This document shows positions 51,242-62,619 of a stretch of DNA of 64,000 nucleotides, one piece after another (the stretch's first letter is position 1; each line of letters begins with the position of its first letter). Origin of the DNA: Bartonella vinsonii subsp. berkhoffii ATCC 51672 (GTDB lineage: Bacteria; Pseudomonadota; Alphaproteobacteria; Rhizobiales; Rhizobiaceae); the NCBI RefSeq assembly GCF_902825225.1, contig NZ_CADEAK010000008.1, positions 1 through 64,000 of the forward strand. The letters are read 5' to 3'. The translations under genes were made by a program, and so were the position numbers. The notes under the pieces are model-generated. The model searched no databases, had not been told where the DNA came from, and was given only the letters and a program-made list of their open reading frames with translations.

Positions 51242-52696
51242 ATGCAAACTGAAATCATAGCTCAATTGGTATTAATTCTTCCAGAAATTTTAATAGCATT
51301 AGGAGCAGTAGTCTTACTTTTGATTGGTGTTTATTCTAATGCACGTTCCTCTTTAACAGTAACGGGTTTGACCATTGCTCTCCTTATTGCAACCATTGTG
51401 ATTATTACCGTTTTTCCCAAAAGTGGCTTATTTCAAACTAATGCGCTCATTATCGATTCTTTTGGTCGTTATATGAAAATCTTAACGCTTATTGGAGCGC
51501 TTTTTGCTCTTATTATGTCTGTTAGTTTTACCAGTTCACAAAAGTTCGATATATTTGAATTTCCTGTTCTTGTTCTTTTGGCAACTCTTGGCATGATGCT
51601 GATGATTTCAGCGGGTAATATGTTATCGCTTTATATGGGGTTAGAATTACAATCTTTAGCTTTATATGTTTTAGCTGCAATCAATCGTGATAACGTAAAA
51701 TCTTCTGAAGCAGGTATAAAATACTTTGTTTTAGGGGCATTATCTTCAGGATTATTGCTCTATGGCATTTCTTTGCTTTATGGTTTTACGGGTCAAATTG
51801 GTTTTCACGAAATTGCTCTTGCTTTAAAAGGTAAAAATTTACAATTGGGAATTATTTTTGGAATTGTTTTTATTTTAGCCGGTTTGGCTTTCAAAATTTC
51901 TGCAGTTCCCTTTCATATGTGGACACCTGATGTTTATGAAGGAGCACCAACACCGATTACAGCATTTTTTTCTGGTGCTCCTAAAGTTGCTGCGATGGCA
52001 TTAATTATTCGTGTTATTGTTATGACTTTTATACCGCTCAGTAATTCTGACGGTTCTATGCCTGCATGGCAGCAAATTTTGGTATTCATGGCCATTGCAT
52101 CAATGATACTTGGTGCATTCGCGGCAATTGGCCAGAATAATATTAAACGTTTAATGGCTTATTCATCAATCGGTCATATGGGGTATGCGCTTGTGGGTTT
52201 AGCTGCTGGAGATATGCTTGGGATAAAAAGTGTTATTCTTTACATGACTATTTATCTTGGCATGACACTTGGCTCGTTTGCTTTTATTCTTGGTATGCGC
52301 TCTAGTGGTGGAAATGTCGAAAATATTTATGATCTCTCAGGGTTAGTAAAAACGCATCCATTTATGGCTGTTGTGATGACTATACAACTTTTTTCTTTGG
52401 CTAGTATTCCACCCATGGCCGGTTTTTTTGGAAAGTGGTATACATTTTCTGCTGCTGTTCATGCTGGACTTACTCCCCTTGCTGTCGTTGGGATGATAGC
52501 CTCTGTTGTGGGAGCTTTTTACTATTTGCGAATCATTAAAATTATATGGTTTGATGAAGCAAAAGCGCATTTTATTACTTTACCGAATGAGCTTCAACTT
52601 TGTCTCGGTCTTTCTGCATTATTCATTTTATTTTATACGCTTTTTGGAGTTTGGTTCGCTGAGTTAGCAGAAAAAATAGCGGTCGCATTGTTTTAA
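51242..52696 (+). CDS. nuoN: NADH-quinone oxidoreductase subunit N
   Basis: A 484-residue antiporter-like subunit, the last of complex I. Motifs include YMGLELQSLALYVLAA, PFHMWTPDVYEGAPTPITAFF and GFFGKWYTF. ATG 51242 has GGGAAG 7 bases upstream; an ATG two codons earlier is also open. The stop overlaps the birA start. Confidence 0.97.
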   Translation: MQTEIIAQLVLILPEILIALGAVVLLLIGVYSNARSSLTVTGLTIALLIATIVIITVFPKSGLFQTNALIIDSFGRYMKILTLIGALFALIMSVSFTSSQKFDIFEFPVLVLLATLGMMLMISAGNMLSLYMGLELQSLALYVLAAINRDNVKSSEAGIKYFVLGALSSGLLLYGISLLYGFTGQIGFHEIALALKGKNLQLGIIFGIVFILAGLAFKISAVPFHMWTPDVYEGAPTPITAFFSGAPKVAAMALIIRVIVMTFIPLSNSDGSMPAWQQILVFMAIASMILGAFAAIGQNNIKRLMAYSSIGHMGYALVGLAAGDMLGIKSVILYMTIYLGMTLGSFAFILGMRSSGGNVENIYDLSGLVKTHPFMAVVMTIQLFSLASIPPMAGFFGKWYTFSAAVHAGLTPLAVVGMIASVVGAFYYLRIIKIIWFDEAKAHFITLPNELQLCLGLSALFILFYTLFGVWFAELAEKIAVALF

Positions 52697-53502
52697 TGAA
52701 TATGGTTTATATTTTATCAGATTTTGCACAAAAACAAGGATACACTGTTGAATCATACGAAAGTGTTGATTCAACAAATCTTATTGCCCAACAAAAAGCA
52801 CAAGCTGGTCATCAGGGGAAGCTCTGGGTTGTTGCACAAAAACAATCACAGGGAAGAGCAAGAAGAGGAAGGACATGGTCTAGTCCAAAAGGGAACCTTT
52901 ATTCTAGTCTTTTGTTAATTGATGATATTGTTCATCAAACAGCTGCTCAATTTGGTTTTGTTGCTGGAATAAGTGTGGTAGAAGCAATAAAACAATTTGT
53001 AAAAGGTGAAGAACAAACGAACAATATCGTTAGCGTAAAATGGCCAAATGATATTTTGTTAGGAGGAGCTAAAAGTTCTGGAGTTTTGCTCGAGATTTTT
53101 AAATTGCCTTCACAACAGTATGCATTGGTTATTGGTATTGGAATAAATGTAAAATATCATTATGAGGATGCGCCGTATCCTACTTCCAGTTTGAATAATA
53201 TTGGTTTGTTTGTTGAAACAGAGCAGTTATTTACAGTTCTGACGGAGTGTTTTGCTAAAAATTATCTTCTTTGGAAACAACCAAGAGGATGTGATTTCAT
53301 CCGCGAAAAATGGCTTTTCTATTCTGCTCATCTTGGACAGCATGCTAAAATAGTCAATGATGAAAAAATCATTGAGGGTATTTTTGATGGTCTTGATAGT
53401 GATTTTAACTGTATCATAAAACAAAAAAATGGTCAGCAAGCCATTATAACGGCTGGGGATGTTCATTTTGGTTTAGCTGTTTCTGCTCATGCAGGTCGTT
53501 AA
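52696..53502 (+). CDS. birA: Biotin-[acetyl-CoA carboxylase] ligase, monofunctional
   Basis: A 268-residue biotin protein ligase with YESVDSTNLIAQ, the biotinyl-AMP loop SQGRARRGRTW and the KWPNDILL strand. It has no N-terminal DNA-binding domain, so it should attach biotin to carboxylase carrier protein without repressing transcription. The start overlaps the nuoN stop by one base (TAATG), which links its expression to the nuo message. The same placement occurs in other rhizobia. Confidence 0.95.
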   Translation: MNMVYILSDFAQKQGYTVESYESVDSTNLIAQQKAQAGHQGKLWVVAQKQSQGRARRGRTWSSPKGNLYSSLLLIDDIVHQTAAQFGFVAGISVVEAIKQFVKGEEQTNNIVSVKWPNDILLGGAKSSGVLLEIFKLPSQQYALVIGIGINVKYHYEDAPYPTSSLNNIGLFVETEQLFTVLTECFAKNYLLWKQPRGCDFIREKWLFYSAHLGQHAKIVNDEKIIEGIFDGLDSDFNCIIKQKNGQQAIITAGDVHFGLAVSAHAGR

Positions 53503-53560
53503 TTAATTTATGAAAATTTTATTTCACCATCAGATTATCTTAATGATTTAGGAGATGTTT

Positions 53561-55237
53561 ATGGTTGTAGCCAATGAGAATGAATTGGTTTTTTTGCCTT
53601 TGGGAGGGGTAGGTGAGATAGGGATGAATTTGGCTGCTTATGGATTTGGACCACAAAATTCTCGTGAATGGCTCATTGTTGATATGGGAGTAAGTTTTGC
53701 TGGTCCTGAATTACCAGGAACAGATCTTATCTTACCTGATATTCGCTTTTTGGAAAGTGAAAAACATAATGTGCGTGGTCTTATTTTGACACATGCTCAC
53801 GAAGATCATTATGGGGCTGTTCTTGATCTATGGCCAAAGCTTAAAGTTCCACTTTACTGTACTTCTTTTACAGCAGGCTTATTGGAAAGCAAAAAGCAAT
53901 CAGATTTTGAATCTTATAAAATTCCACTCAATATTTTTCAATCTGGTGATTGTTTTCAGGTGGGAGCTTTTGCTATCGAAGCTATTGCCGTTAACCATTC
54001 AATTCCAGAAGCTGTATCCTTAGCTCTTACAACATCCTTAGGTACCGTGATTCACACTGGTGATTGGAAAATTGATCATACGCCTTCGCTTGGAGCTATA
54101 ACGGATGAAAAACGGTTTCGCATTTTAGGCAATAAAGGTGTGTTAGCATTGCTTTGTGATTCCACGAATGCGTGTCGGGATGGTATCACACCATCAGAGC
54201 AGCAAGTTCAGACGAGTCTTTCTGAAATTTTTTTGAAAGCTGAGGGGCGCGTTGCAATAGCAACTTTTTCATCTAATATTGGTCGGATACATTCAATCGC
54301 TCTTGCTGCCGAATCTGTTGGGCGCAAAGTTCTTATTGTTGGACGCTCGTTAAAGCGGAGTATTCTGGTTGCGCAAGAGCTCGGTTATATGAATGATTTA
54401 GCTCCTTTTGTTACAGAAGATGATTATGGATATATTTCACGAAAAGATATTGTTTTAATTGTGACAGGTAGCCAAGGAGAATCATGTGCTGCCTTAGCAA
54501 AGCTATCACGCAATGAAATGAGAAATATGGCACTTTCTGCTGGTGATACTGTTGTTTATTCGTCTCGTAGTATACCAGGAAATGAAAAAGCTATTATTGA
54601 GATACAAAATCGTTTTATCGATATGGGAATTAAAGTTATTACGAATGAGCACGCTCTCGTTCATGTTTCAGGTCATCCCCGTCGTTCAGAGCTTTTACAA
54701 ATGTATGATTGGCTAAAGCCACAGATACTTGTTCCTGTACATGGAGAGGCAATACACCTCACCGCTCAGGCAACTTTAGCGCGTCAAGCAGGTATTAAAA
54801 TTGTTTCTGAAATTAGAAATGGTAATGTGTTACGTCTTACACCAGAGCCAGTGGCAGTCATTGATCAAGCTCCTGTTGGTCGCATCTATAAAGATGGTTG
54901 TCTTATTGGGAATGAGGACGAATTAGGAATTCGTGAACGTCGCAAATTAAGTTACGCTGGTTATGTTGCTGTTTCTCTCCATATGAATAGCAAACATGAA
55001 TTGCTTGATGATATAGGTTTAACCACATTTGGGCTCCCTGAAAGTAATGGAAAAGGGGAGAATTTGAAAGCTATTCTATTAGATATTATAGAAAACACGG
55101 TTTATAGTATTCCACTTATTAAACGAAAAAATAATGAACTTATTCGAGAAGCAACACGGCGTGCAGTGAGAGCAGCCGTTCATGAGGTTTGGCAAAAAAA
55201 GCCTGTCTGTACAGTTTTTTTACATCGGTCAAAATAA
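53561..55237 (+). CDS. rnj: Ribonuclease J
   Basis: A 558-residue beta-CASP metallo-beta-lactamase nuclease. GGVGEIGMN (15-23) starts the fold and the metal site is H78-x-H80-x-D82-H83 (HAHEDH). GDWKIDHTP, the beta-CASP motifs and HVSGHPRR follow, with a C-terminal domain. It acts as both 5'-3' exonuclease and endonuclease in RNA turnover. ATG 53561 is chosen because AGGAG lies 6 bases upstream; an ATG two codons earlier overlaps that site. Confidence 0.95.
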   Translation: MVVANENELVFLPLGGVGEIGMNLAAYGFGPQNSREWLIVDMGVSFAGPELPGTDLILPDIRFLESEKHNVRGLILTHAHEDHYGAVLDLWPKLKVPLYCTSFTAGLLESKKQSDFESYKIPLNIFQSGDCFQVGAFAIEAIAVNHSIPEAVSLALTTSLGTVIHTGDWKIDHTPSLGAITDEKRFRILGNKGVLALLCDSTNACRDGITPSEQQVQTSLSEIFLKAEGRVAIATFSSNIGRIHSIALAAESVGRKVLIVGRSLKRSILVAQELGYMNDLAPFVTEDDYGYISRKDIVLIVTGSQGESCAALAKLSRNEMRNMALSAGDTVVYSSRSIPGNEKAIIEIQNRFIDMGIKVITNEHALVHVSGHPRRSELLQMYDWLKPQILVPVHGEAIHLTAQATLARQAGIKIVSEIRNGNVLRLTPEPVAVIDQAPVGRIYKDGCLIGNEDELGIRERRKLSYAGYVAVSLHMNSKHELLDDIGLTTFGLPESNGKGENLKAILLDIIENTVYSIPLIKRKNNELIREATRRAVRAAVHEVWQKKPVCTVFLHRSK

Positions 55238-55461
55238 AGCATTTTAATATTATGTTATTTTCTTTTTAATGAAAGAAAGAGAGAAAAGAATGATACGATT
55301 ATTTTATTGCAAAAAATAAACTTAACAGGGAATGGAATACATAAATTTTTCAATAATATGATTGTTATGGTTGCAAGCATTCGGAATAGAGCTATAGATG
55401 AGCATATACACTATTTAAATTGTTTCAATGTGATGGGACTGATTAGGAGTTAATTATTTCA

Positions 55462-56790
55462 ATGCGTCTTTCTCAATATTTTCTTCCACTTTTAAAAGAG
55501 AATCCTAAGGAAGCAGAGATTGTTTCTCATCGATTTATGTTGCGTGCAGGTATGATTCGTCAACAAACATCGGGAATTTATTCTTGGCTGCCTTTAGGTA
55601 AAAAAGTCCTTGATAAAGTTTGTAAAATTATTCGAGAAGAGCAAGAACGTGCTGGTGCTATAGAAATATTAATGCCTACAATTCAATCTGCAGATCTTTG
55701 GCGTGAAAGTGGTCGTTATGATGATTATGGTTTGGAAATGCTCCGCATTAAAGATCGTCAAAAGCGTGATTTACTTTATGGTCCGACAAATGAAGAAATG
55801 GTAACAGATATTTTCCGTTCCTATATTCGTTCTTACAAAGATCTTCCGCTCAATTTATACCATATTCAATGGAAATTTCGTGATGAAATCCGTCCTCGTT
55901 TTGGGGTGATGCGTTCACGAGAGTTTTTAATGAAAGATGCTTATTCTTTTGATCTTGATTATGAAGGTTCTCAAACATCTTATAATCGTATGTTTATTGC
56001 TTATTTACGTACTTTTTCTCGTCTTGGCTTAAGAGCAATTCCCATGCGTGCTGATACAGGTCCGATTGGTGGTGAACTCAGTCATGAATTTATTATTTTG
56101 GCGGAAACAGGGGAGAGTGCGATATTCTGTGATAAACAATTTCTTGAACTTTCAGTTCCACACAGTTCAATCGACTTTAATGATAAAGCTGTTTTAACTG
56201 ATATTGTTAAACAGTGGACATCTTTTTATGCAGCAACAGAGGAAATGCATAATGAAGAAGAGTGGGCTAAAGTTCCTGAAAAGAACCGTCTTTCCGCACG
56301 TGGTATTGAAGTAGGGCATATTTTCCACTTTGGCACTAAATATTCCGCTCCAATGGGAGCAAAAGTTATGGGACAAGATGGAAAAGAGCATGTTGTCTCT
56401 ATGGGGTCTTATGGCATTGGACCTTCGCGTCTTGTTGCGGCTGTTATTGAAGCTTCTCATGATGAAAATGGTATTATTTGGCCAAAGTCTATGGCACCAT
56501 TCGATTTTGGTATTATCAATATGAAACCAGAGGATAAAAATTGTACGCATGCATGTGAGACTCTCTATCAGGGATTAACACGTGCTGGTTTTGATTCATT
56601 ATTAGATGACAGAAATGAACGTCCTGGATCGAAATTTGCAACGATGGATTTAATTGGTTTGCCAACACAAATTATTGTTGGACCTAAAAGCATCGCAAAG
56701 AATGAAGTTGAAATGAAAGATCGAAAAACGGGTGTTAAAAAATCTCTAACGGTTGAAGATATACTCAAACAATTTTCTGTCAGTTTATAG
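55462..56790 (+). CDS. proS: Prolyl-tRNA synthetase, short form without editing insertion
   Basis: A 442-residue class II synthetase. Motif 1 to 3 regions are seen in [38 protein letters not shown] and [11 protein letters not shown]. The editing (INS) domain of about 180 residues found between motifs 2 and 3 in long ProS is absent, as is usual in alphaproteobacteria. Mischarged Ala-tRNA-Pro must be cleared by a separate deacylase, not seen here. Confidence 0.97.
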   Translation: MRLSQYFLPLLKENPKEAEIVSHRFMLRAGMIRQQTSGIYSWLPLGKKVLDKVCKIIREEQERAGAIEILMPTIQSADLWRESGRYDDYGLEMLRIKDRQKRDLLYGPTNEEMVTDIFRSYIRSYKDLPLNLYHIQWKFRDEIRPRFGVMRSREFLMKDAYSFDLDYEGSQTSYNRMFIAYLRTFSRLGLRAIPMRADTGPIGGELSHEFIILAETGESAIFCDKQFLELSVPHSSIDFNDKAVLTDIVKQWTSFYAATEEMHNEEEWAKVPEKNRLSARGIEVGHIFHFGTKYSAPMGAKVMGQDGKEHVVSMGSYGIGPSRLVAAVIEASHDENGIIWPKSMAPFDFGIINMKPEDKNCTHACETLYQGLTRAGFDSLLDDRNERPGSKFATMDLIGLPTQIIVGPKSIAKNEVEMKDRKTGVKKSLTVEDILKQFSVSL

Positions 56791-56798
56791 GCAATGTT

Positions 56799-58067
56799 AT
56801 GAAGAGGTTGAGCAGCAAATGGTTTTCGTCTTATGAGTGGATGATTGCTTTTCGTTATATGATTCCCAATAAAAAACACGTCGTTGCCTCTGTTATTTCA
56901 ATCATTTCTCTCATTGGAATTATGTTAGGAGTTTTTGCTCTCGTTGTCGTTATGGCAGTGATGAATGGTTTCCGGACAGAACTTCTCAATCGTATTCTCG
57001 GTATGAATGGGCACCTTATAGTTCAAGCAGTTCATTCTGGTTTTTCTGATTATAAAACTCTTATTTCTTCTCTAGAATCTGTGAATGGTGTAAAATTTTC
57101 TTTGCCTGTTGTTGAGGGGCAAGCGCTTGTTCAAGGTGAACTTGAAGGAGGATCTGGTGCGTTAGTTCGTGGAATGCGTAAACAAGATTTAGAAAAACTT
57201 AAAACAGTATCTCAAAATATTAAGTTAGGTTCGCTTGCTCAATTTGATAAAGAAGAAGGTGTTGCAATTGGAAGTGGTTTGGCAACAAAACTAGGGCTTA
57301 CCGTTGGGCGTTATCTTCGTATTATTACTCCAGATGGTGATGCCACTCCTTTTGGAGTTACACCACGTGTTAAGTCCTATAAAGTAAGCGCTATTTTTGA
57401 AGTTGGTATGTCTGAATATGATTCAATATTTGTTTTTATGCCTCTTCATGAAGCACAAATGTTTTTTAATTTAGGAGATAAGGTTCAATCTTTAGAATTG
57501 TTTCTCAATAATCCTGATTCTGTTGATCAAATAAAACCAATTATAGAGAAAGCCGTTAATCAACAAATCTATTTAATTGATTGGCGCGAGCGCAATCAGG
57601 CTTTTTTTTCTGCCTTGCAGATTGAACGGAATGTTATGTTTTTCATTCTTTCTCTTATTGTTCTCGTCGCTGCTTTAAATATTATTTCAGGATTGATTAT
57701 ACTTGTAAAAGATAAAAGCCATGATATTGCAATTTTACGCACGATGGGTGCACAAAAAAGTGGGGTTATGCGTATCTTTATTGTCACTGGTATGATGATT
57801 GGGTTTATTGGAACAATGTTGGGCTTAATTTTGGGTGTCATAGCCAGCGCGAATATCAATCATATTCAAGATTTTGTCTCTTGGTTATTTAATGTCGATG
57901 TTTTTAATCCTCAACTTTACTTTTTAACAAAACTGCCTGCACAAATTGATTGGAGGCAGACAGTCTTAGTTGCTGTTATGGCTTTATTTTTATCATTTCT
58001 CGCTGCACTCATTCCAGCATGGCGCGCTGCTAAGCTAGATCCTGTAAAAGCTTTAAGGTATGAATAA
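56799..58067 (+). CDS. Lipoprotein-releasing ABC transporter permease (LolC/LolE family)
   Basis: A 422-residue inner-membrane permease with one N-terminal segment (about 34-56), a large periplasmic domain and three C-terminal segments (about 280-400), the MacB/LolCE plan. [11 protein letters not shown] at the start, GMNGHLIV and [15 protein letters not shown] are typical. It extracts mature lipoproteins for delivery to the outer membrane. Only one permease gene is present, so it probably forms a homodimer. The stop overlaps the lolD start (TAATGA). Confidence 0.94.
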   Translation: MKRLSSKWFSSYEWMIAFRYMIPNKKHVVASVISIISLIGIMLGVFALVVVMAVMNGFRTELLNRILGMNGHLIVQAVHSGFSDYKTLISSLESVNGVKFSLPVVEGQALVQGELEGGSGALVRGMRKQDLEKLKTVSQNIKLGSLAQFDKEEGVAIGSGLATKLGLTVGRYLRIITPDGDATPFGVTPRVKSYKVSAIFEVGMSEYDSIFVFMPLHEAQMFFNLGDKVQSLELFLNNPDSVDQIKPIIEKAVNQQIYLIDWRERNQAFFSALQIERNVMFFILSLIVLVAALNIISGLIILVKDKSHDIAILRTMGAQKSGVMRIFIVTGMMIGFIGTMLGLILGVIASANINHIQDFVSWLFNVDVFNPQLYFLTKLPAQIDWRQTVLVAVMALFLSFLAALIPAWRAAKLDPVKALRYE

Positions 58068-58747
58068 TGACAGCTATTTTAGAGCTTGTAGAGATTGAAC
58101 AACATTTTTTTGAGAGTCAAAAACCGCTTATTATTTTAGATAAAGCAAATTTTATCCTTAATCGTGGAGAACTTGTAGCTCTTGTTGCACCATCTGGTGC
58201 TGGAAAATCAACACTTCTTCATATTGCTGGATTATTGGAAAAACCAACGGCTGGTGATGTGAGATTACGAGGAATTTCTTGTGCAAAGCGCTCTGATAGT
58301 GAGCGAACAGCTATAAGACGACATGATATCGGTTTTGTCTATCAATTTCATCACTTGCTTCCAGAATTTACGGCTTTAGAAAATGTTATGATACCGCAAA
58401 TGATAGCAGGATTTAAAAAATCTGTAGCAGAAGATCGTGCACTTAAATTGTTAACATATCTACGTATTTCTCATCGCGCAAATCATCGTCCATCGGAACT
58501 CTCCGGTGGGGAACAACAACGTGTTGCTATTGCACGTGCAGTAGCAAATGGTCCTTCGGTTCTTTTGGCTGATGAGCCTACAGGAAATCTTGATCCTGTA
58601 ACTTCAGCTTATGTCTTCCAAGCTTTATCAGTGCTTGTTCGTCAATCTGGTCTTTCTGCTCTTATTGCAACACATAATTACGCTTTGGCAAAACAAATGC
58701 ATCGCCGAATTACGCTTAAAGACAAAAAGATTATTGAACTTCTTTAA
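58067..58747 (+). CDS. lolD: Lipoprotein-releasing ABC transporter ATPase
   Basis: A 226-residue ATPase with Walker A (APSGAGKST), Q-loop ([11 protein letters not shown]), signature [14 protein letters not shown], Walker B ([12 protein letters not shown]) and the H-loop in LIATHN. It powers the permease encoded just upstream. Genes overlap by one base, so they are translationally coupled. Confidence 0.96.
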   Translation: MTAILELVEIEQHFFESQKPLIILDKANFILNRGELVALVAPSGAGKSTLLHIAGLLEKPTAGDVRLRGISCAKRSDSERTAIRRHDIGFVYQFHHLLPEFTALENVMIPQMIAGFKKSVAEDRALKLLTYLRISHRANHRPSELSGGEQQRVAIARAVANGPSVLLADEPTGNLDPVTSAYVFQALSVLVRQSGLSALIATHNYALAKQMHRRITLKDKKIIELL

Positions 58748-58822
58748 GTTAAGGTACAAAATTTATTCCACAAATTGAAAACTCCATCTATATCACTGTT
58801 TACTTAATTCAAGGAGACTTTT

Positions 58823-59113
58823 ATGACAGTTTTTGTCGTTGACAAAAATCCACTGGACGTGCGTCGTCGCCGGTTGGTTTTTCGTGCATGGCACCGCGGT
58901 ATTCGTGAAATGGATCTCATTTTTGGACACTATGTGGATACCCATATTGCTGAGATGACTGATAAAATGGTTTCTGAACTTGAGTATATTATGTCTTTTG
59001 ATGATCGCGATTTATTGACGTGGATTACAGGAGAGATTTTACCTCCCTCTGAGATAGACAGTCCGCTTTTTCGTGACATTGTAAATTATCATGTTTACAT
59101 AAAATTAAATTGA
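58823..59113 (+). CDS. sdhE: SdhE-type FAD assembly factor (DUF339)
   Basis: A 96-residue small helical protein with RRRLVFRAWHRGIREMDLIFG, containing the conserved RGxxEMD motif that binds flavoprotein subunits. In other bacteria it promotes covalent flavinylation of succinate dehydrogenase. A ribosome site (AAGGAG) precedes it. Its last bases overlap the beginning of the mfd frame, and the pair is conserved in the order. Confidence 0.92.
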   Translation: MTVFVVDKNPLDVRRRRLVFRAWHRGIREMDLIFGHYVDTHIAEMTDKMVSELEYIMSFDDRDLLTWITGEILPPSEIDSPLFRDIVNYHVYIKLN

Positions 59114-59118
59114 TCCCA

Positions 59119-62100
59119 ATGCCAATATTTAAAAAAATTGTTATTCCCAAACATATTTCTACTCCTATGATCTTTGATGGAATTACTGATGGATTTGAAG
59201 CTTTTGCGCTTGTTAAATTGCGTTCAGAAATTGCACAAAATAAACCACTTATCTATGTTGTCCGTGACGGAACAAAAATTGCTCATTTACAGCAAGTTTT
59301 AAATTTTATTGAGCCAAATCTGTCTGTACTTCAATTTCCGGCATGGGATTGTTTACCCTATGATCGTGTATCACCGGGAATTTCTATCACAGCACATCGA
59401 TTATCAACGTTAACACATATAGCGAATTTGCGTCAGAATCCACGTCCTGCAATTATATTAACAACAGCAAATGCGATTATGCAAAAATTACCTCCACGTG
59501 AAATGATTGAGAGTCAGATAATTCACGCACGTGTTGGACAATCTATGAATATGGGGCATTTAATTCAATCTCTCGAATGCAATGGTTTTGAGCGTGTTAC
59601 AGTTATTCGAGATGTTGGTGAATTTGCTGTAAGAGGAGGAATTCTTGATATTTTTTCTCCCGTTAATGTTGAGCCTTTGCGGCTTGATTTTTTTGGCGAT
59701 ACCCTAGAAACCATACGTGTATTTGATTCAGAAACACAAAGAACAACAAATAAAAAAACTGAGTTTTTGCTACACGCCATGAGTGAAGTTGTTCTCACCC
59801 CTGAGTGCATAAACCGCTTTAAAAGCAATTATATCCGTACATTTGGTGTCTCACAAAAAAACAACATGCTTTATGAAGCTCTTTCTCAAGGGCGGCGCTT
59901 TGCTGGTATGGAACATTGGTTACCATTTTTTTATGAAAATCTTGACACCTTTTTTGATCATTGTGGCGATTTACCTATTGTTTTTGAACATCTCATAGAA
60001 GAAGTGCTCACTGAGCGTTATCGTCTTATTGAAGATTATTATAATGCACGCAAAGAACGTGAAAATGATAAAGAAGCTTCTACTTCTTATCATCCGATAG
60101 AGCCTCATCTTCTCTATTTAACACCAGAGCGTGTTTTAAAATGTGCACAACAATCTGGCCAGCGTGTTGATTTTACGCCTTTTAATATTCCACAAACTTT
60201 TGAACAAACTGTTATTCATGCAAATGTTAAATTGGGGTATGATTTTGTAAAGGAACGTAATGCGCAAGAGAAAAATGTTTTTTCAAGTGTTGTTCATCAT
60301 ATTGCTTCATTGCGCACTGCTGGTAAGAGGGTGCTTTTAGCTTGCTGGAGTGAGGGATCTCTCAATCGTTTAGTGCAAGTTCTTGAAGAACATGGATTGA
60401 AAAAAATAGATGTTGTAAAATCATTACAAACTGTTAGCGCAACACCGCCTGATTTTATACTAGCAGCTGTAATAATGATAGAACATGGTTTTGAAACCGA
60501 AGATTTTGCTATCATAACAGAACAAGATATTCTCGGTGATCGATTAATAAGATCACCAAAACGGCGTAAACAGAATACAAATTTTATTGCTGAAATTGCG
60601 ACTTTAAATTCTGGTGATATGGTTGTGCATATTGACCATGGTATTGGACAATTTGTGGGTCTTAAAACCATCACGACAACTGGAATTTTACGAGACTGTC
60701 TTGAAATTAAATATGCTGGCGGTGATCGACTCTTTTTACCTGTTGAAAATATCGAACTTCTTTCACGTTATGGATCGGATGGAACAGATGTAATATTAGA
60801 CAAATTAGGGGGAGTTGCTTGGCAAGCACGAAAAACACGACTTAAAAAACATTTATTAGAAATGGCTGGTCAGTTGATTCGTATAGCTGCAGAGCGCGCT
60901 ATGCGTTCGGCGCCTGTTTTGGTTCCACCAATAGGACCATTTGATGAGTTTGTTGCATGTTTTCCTTATGAAGAAACAGAAGATCAGATGGATGCGATTG
61001 ATGCTGTTCTAGACGATTTAGCTTCAGGAAAACCAATGGATCGCTTGATTTGTGGTGATGTTGGTTTTGGAAAAACAGAGGTTGCTATTCGAAGTGCTTT
61101 TGTTGCAGCTTTGAATGGATATCAGGTTGCTGTTGTTGTACCAACAACTCTGCTTTCACGACAGCATTACAAAACTTTTATTTCACGTTTTCAAGGTTTA
61201 CCCATTAAAATTGGTCATGCTTCAAGACTGGTAAAAGCTAAAGAACTTGCACAAGTCAAAAAGGGTATTTCAGATGGTACAATCGATATTGTAATTGGAA
61301 CACACGCCTTATTAAGCGGTGCAGTTAATTTTTTACGGCTAGGGCTTCTTATCATTGATGAGGAGCAGCATTTTGGCGTAAAGCACAAAGAGCGTTTAAA
61401 AGAGCTTAAAAGTGATATTCATGTCCTTACGCTTTCCGCAACTCCTATACCACGAACTTTAGGGTTAGCTCTATCGGGGGTACGTGAACTTTCATTGATA
61501 ACGACTCCCCCCATTGATAGGATGGCGGTACGTACTTTTATTACTCCCTTTGATTCACTCGTTATACGCGAAACATTGCTTCGAGAATATTATCGTGGTG
61601 GACAAAGTTTTTATGTTTGTCCTCGTACTTCTGATCTTGGCTTTGTAGAAGAATATCTCAAAACCCATGTTCCCGAACTCAAATTTGTCGTTGCTCATGG
61701 ACAAATGCCTGCTGGCCAGCTTGATGACATTATGAATGCATTTTATGATGGACAATATGATGTTCTGCTATCAACAACCATTATTGAATCAGGTCTTGAT
61801 ATTCCAACAGCCAATACATTAATCGTACATCGCGCTGAGATGTTTGGTCTTGCCGCTCTCTACCAATTACGAGGGAGGGTAGGGCGTTCCAAACAACGCG
61901 CTTATGCACTTTTTACATTTCCTTCTGGTAAAGTTTTAACTGCTGCGGCTGATCGTCGTCTTAAGGTTTTACAGTCTCTTGATATGCTGGGAGCTGGTTT
62001 TCAATTGGCAAGTCATGACATGGATATTCGCGGTTCAGGCAATTTTTTAGGAGAAGAACAATCGGGGCATATTAAAGAAGTTGGATTTGAGTTGTATCAA

Positions 62101-62619
62101 AAAATGCTTGAAGAAGCTGTTACTGAGTTAAAAGATAGAGAACAAAGTGAAGATAAACAATGGTCTCCTCAAATTTCACTTGGTACAACTGTTATGATAC
62201 CAGAAAATTTTGTACCAGATTTGTCACTGCGTATGGGACTTTATCGTCGTTTGACGGAATTGGATAATTTAGAACAAATTGATGAGTTTGCAGCTGAGTT
62301 AATCGATCGTTTTGGTCCTTTGCCCCTTGAAGTTCAACATCTTCTTAAAGTCTTTTATATCAAAACATTGTGTCGAAAAGCCCATGTAGAAAAACTAGAT
62401 GCTGGACCAAAAGGTGTGGTGATACAATTTCGCAATAATTATTTTGCAAATAGTGTTGCTCTTGTTCAGTGGATTGGAAAACAAGGCGCGATGGCAAAAA
62501 TTCGACCAGATCAGAGTATTGTTCTGGTTCGTGATTGGGCTACAGTGGATGTGAGACTTATTGGAGCAGCAACTATTATGACACAGCTTGTAGAAATGAT
62601 AGAGAAACATTGCTTTTAG
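59119..62619 (+). CDS. mfd: Transcription-repair coupling factor Mfd
   Basis: An 1166-residue ATPase that removes RNA polymerase stalled at DNA damage and recruits UvrA. The UvrB-like N-terminus has FPAWDCLPYDR. The polymerase-interacting domain (about 490-560) has GDMVVHIDHGIGQFVG. The translocase core has ICGDVGFGKTEVAIR, IIDEEQHFGV and LSATPIPRTL, and the C-terminal TRCF domain begins with PDLSLRMGLYRRL. ATG 59119 is chosen; a TTG at 59110 overlapping sdhE is the longest start. Neither has a good ribosome site. Confidence 0.97.
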   Translation: MPIFKKIVIPKHISTPMIFDGITDGFEAFALVKLRSEIAQNKPLIYVVRDGTKIAHLQQVLNFIEPNLSVLQFPAWDCLPYDRVSPGISITAHRLSTLTHIANLRQNPRPAIILTTANAIMQKLPPREMIESQIIHARVGQSMNMGHLIQSLECNGFERVTVIRDVGEFAVRGGILDIFSPVNVEPLRLDFFGDTLETIRVFDSETQRTTNKKTEFLLHAMSEVVLTPECINRFKSNYIRTFGVSQKNNMLYEALSQGRRFAGMEHWLPFFYENLDTFFDHCGDLPIVFEHLIEEVLTERYRLIEDYYNARKERENDKEASTSYHPIEPHLLYLTPERVLKCAQQSGQRVDFTPFNIPQTFEQTVIHANVKLGYDFVKERNAQEKNVFSSVVHHIASLRTAGKRVLLACWSEGSLNRLVQVLEEHGLKKIDVVKSLQTVSATPPDFILAAVIMIEHGFETEDFAIITEQDILGDRLIRSPKRRKQNTNFIAEIATLNSGDMVVHIDHGIGQFVGLKTITTTGILRDCLEIKYAGGDRLFLPVENIELLSRYGSDGTDVILDKLGGVAWQARKTRLKKHLLEMAGQLIRIAAERAMRSAPVLVPPIGPFDEFVACFPYEETEDQMDAIDAVLDDLASGKPMDRLICGDVGFGKTEVAIRSAFVAALNGYQVAVVVPTTLLSRQHYKTFISRFQGLPIKIGHASRLVKAKELAQVKKGISDGTIDIVIGTHALLSGAVNFLRLGLLIIDEEQHFGVKHKERLKELKSDIHVLTLSATPIPRTLGLALSGVRELSLITTPPIDRMAVRTFITPFDSLVIRETLLREYYRGGQSFYVCPRTSDLGFVEEYLKTHVPELKFVVAHGQMPAGQLDDIMNAFYDGQYDVLLSTTIIESGLDIPTANTLIVHRAEMFGLAALYQLRGRVGRSKQRAYALFTFPSGKVLTAAADRRLKVLQSLDMLGAGFQLASHDMDIRGSGNFLGEEQSGHIKEVGFELYQKMLEEAVTELKDREQSEDKQWSPQISLGTTVMIPENFVPDLSLRMGLYRRLTELDNLEQIDEFAAELIDRFGPLPLEVQHLLKVFYIKTLCRKAHVEKLDAGPKGVVIQFRNNYFANSVALVQWIGKQGAMAKIRPDQSIVLVRDWATVDVRLIGAATIMTQLVEMIEKHCF

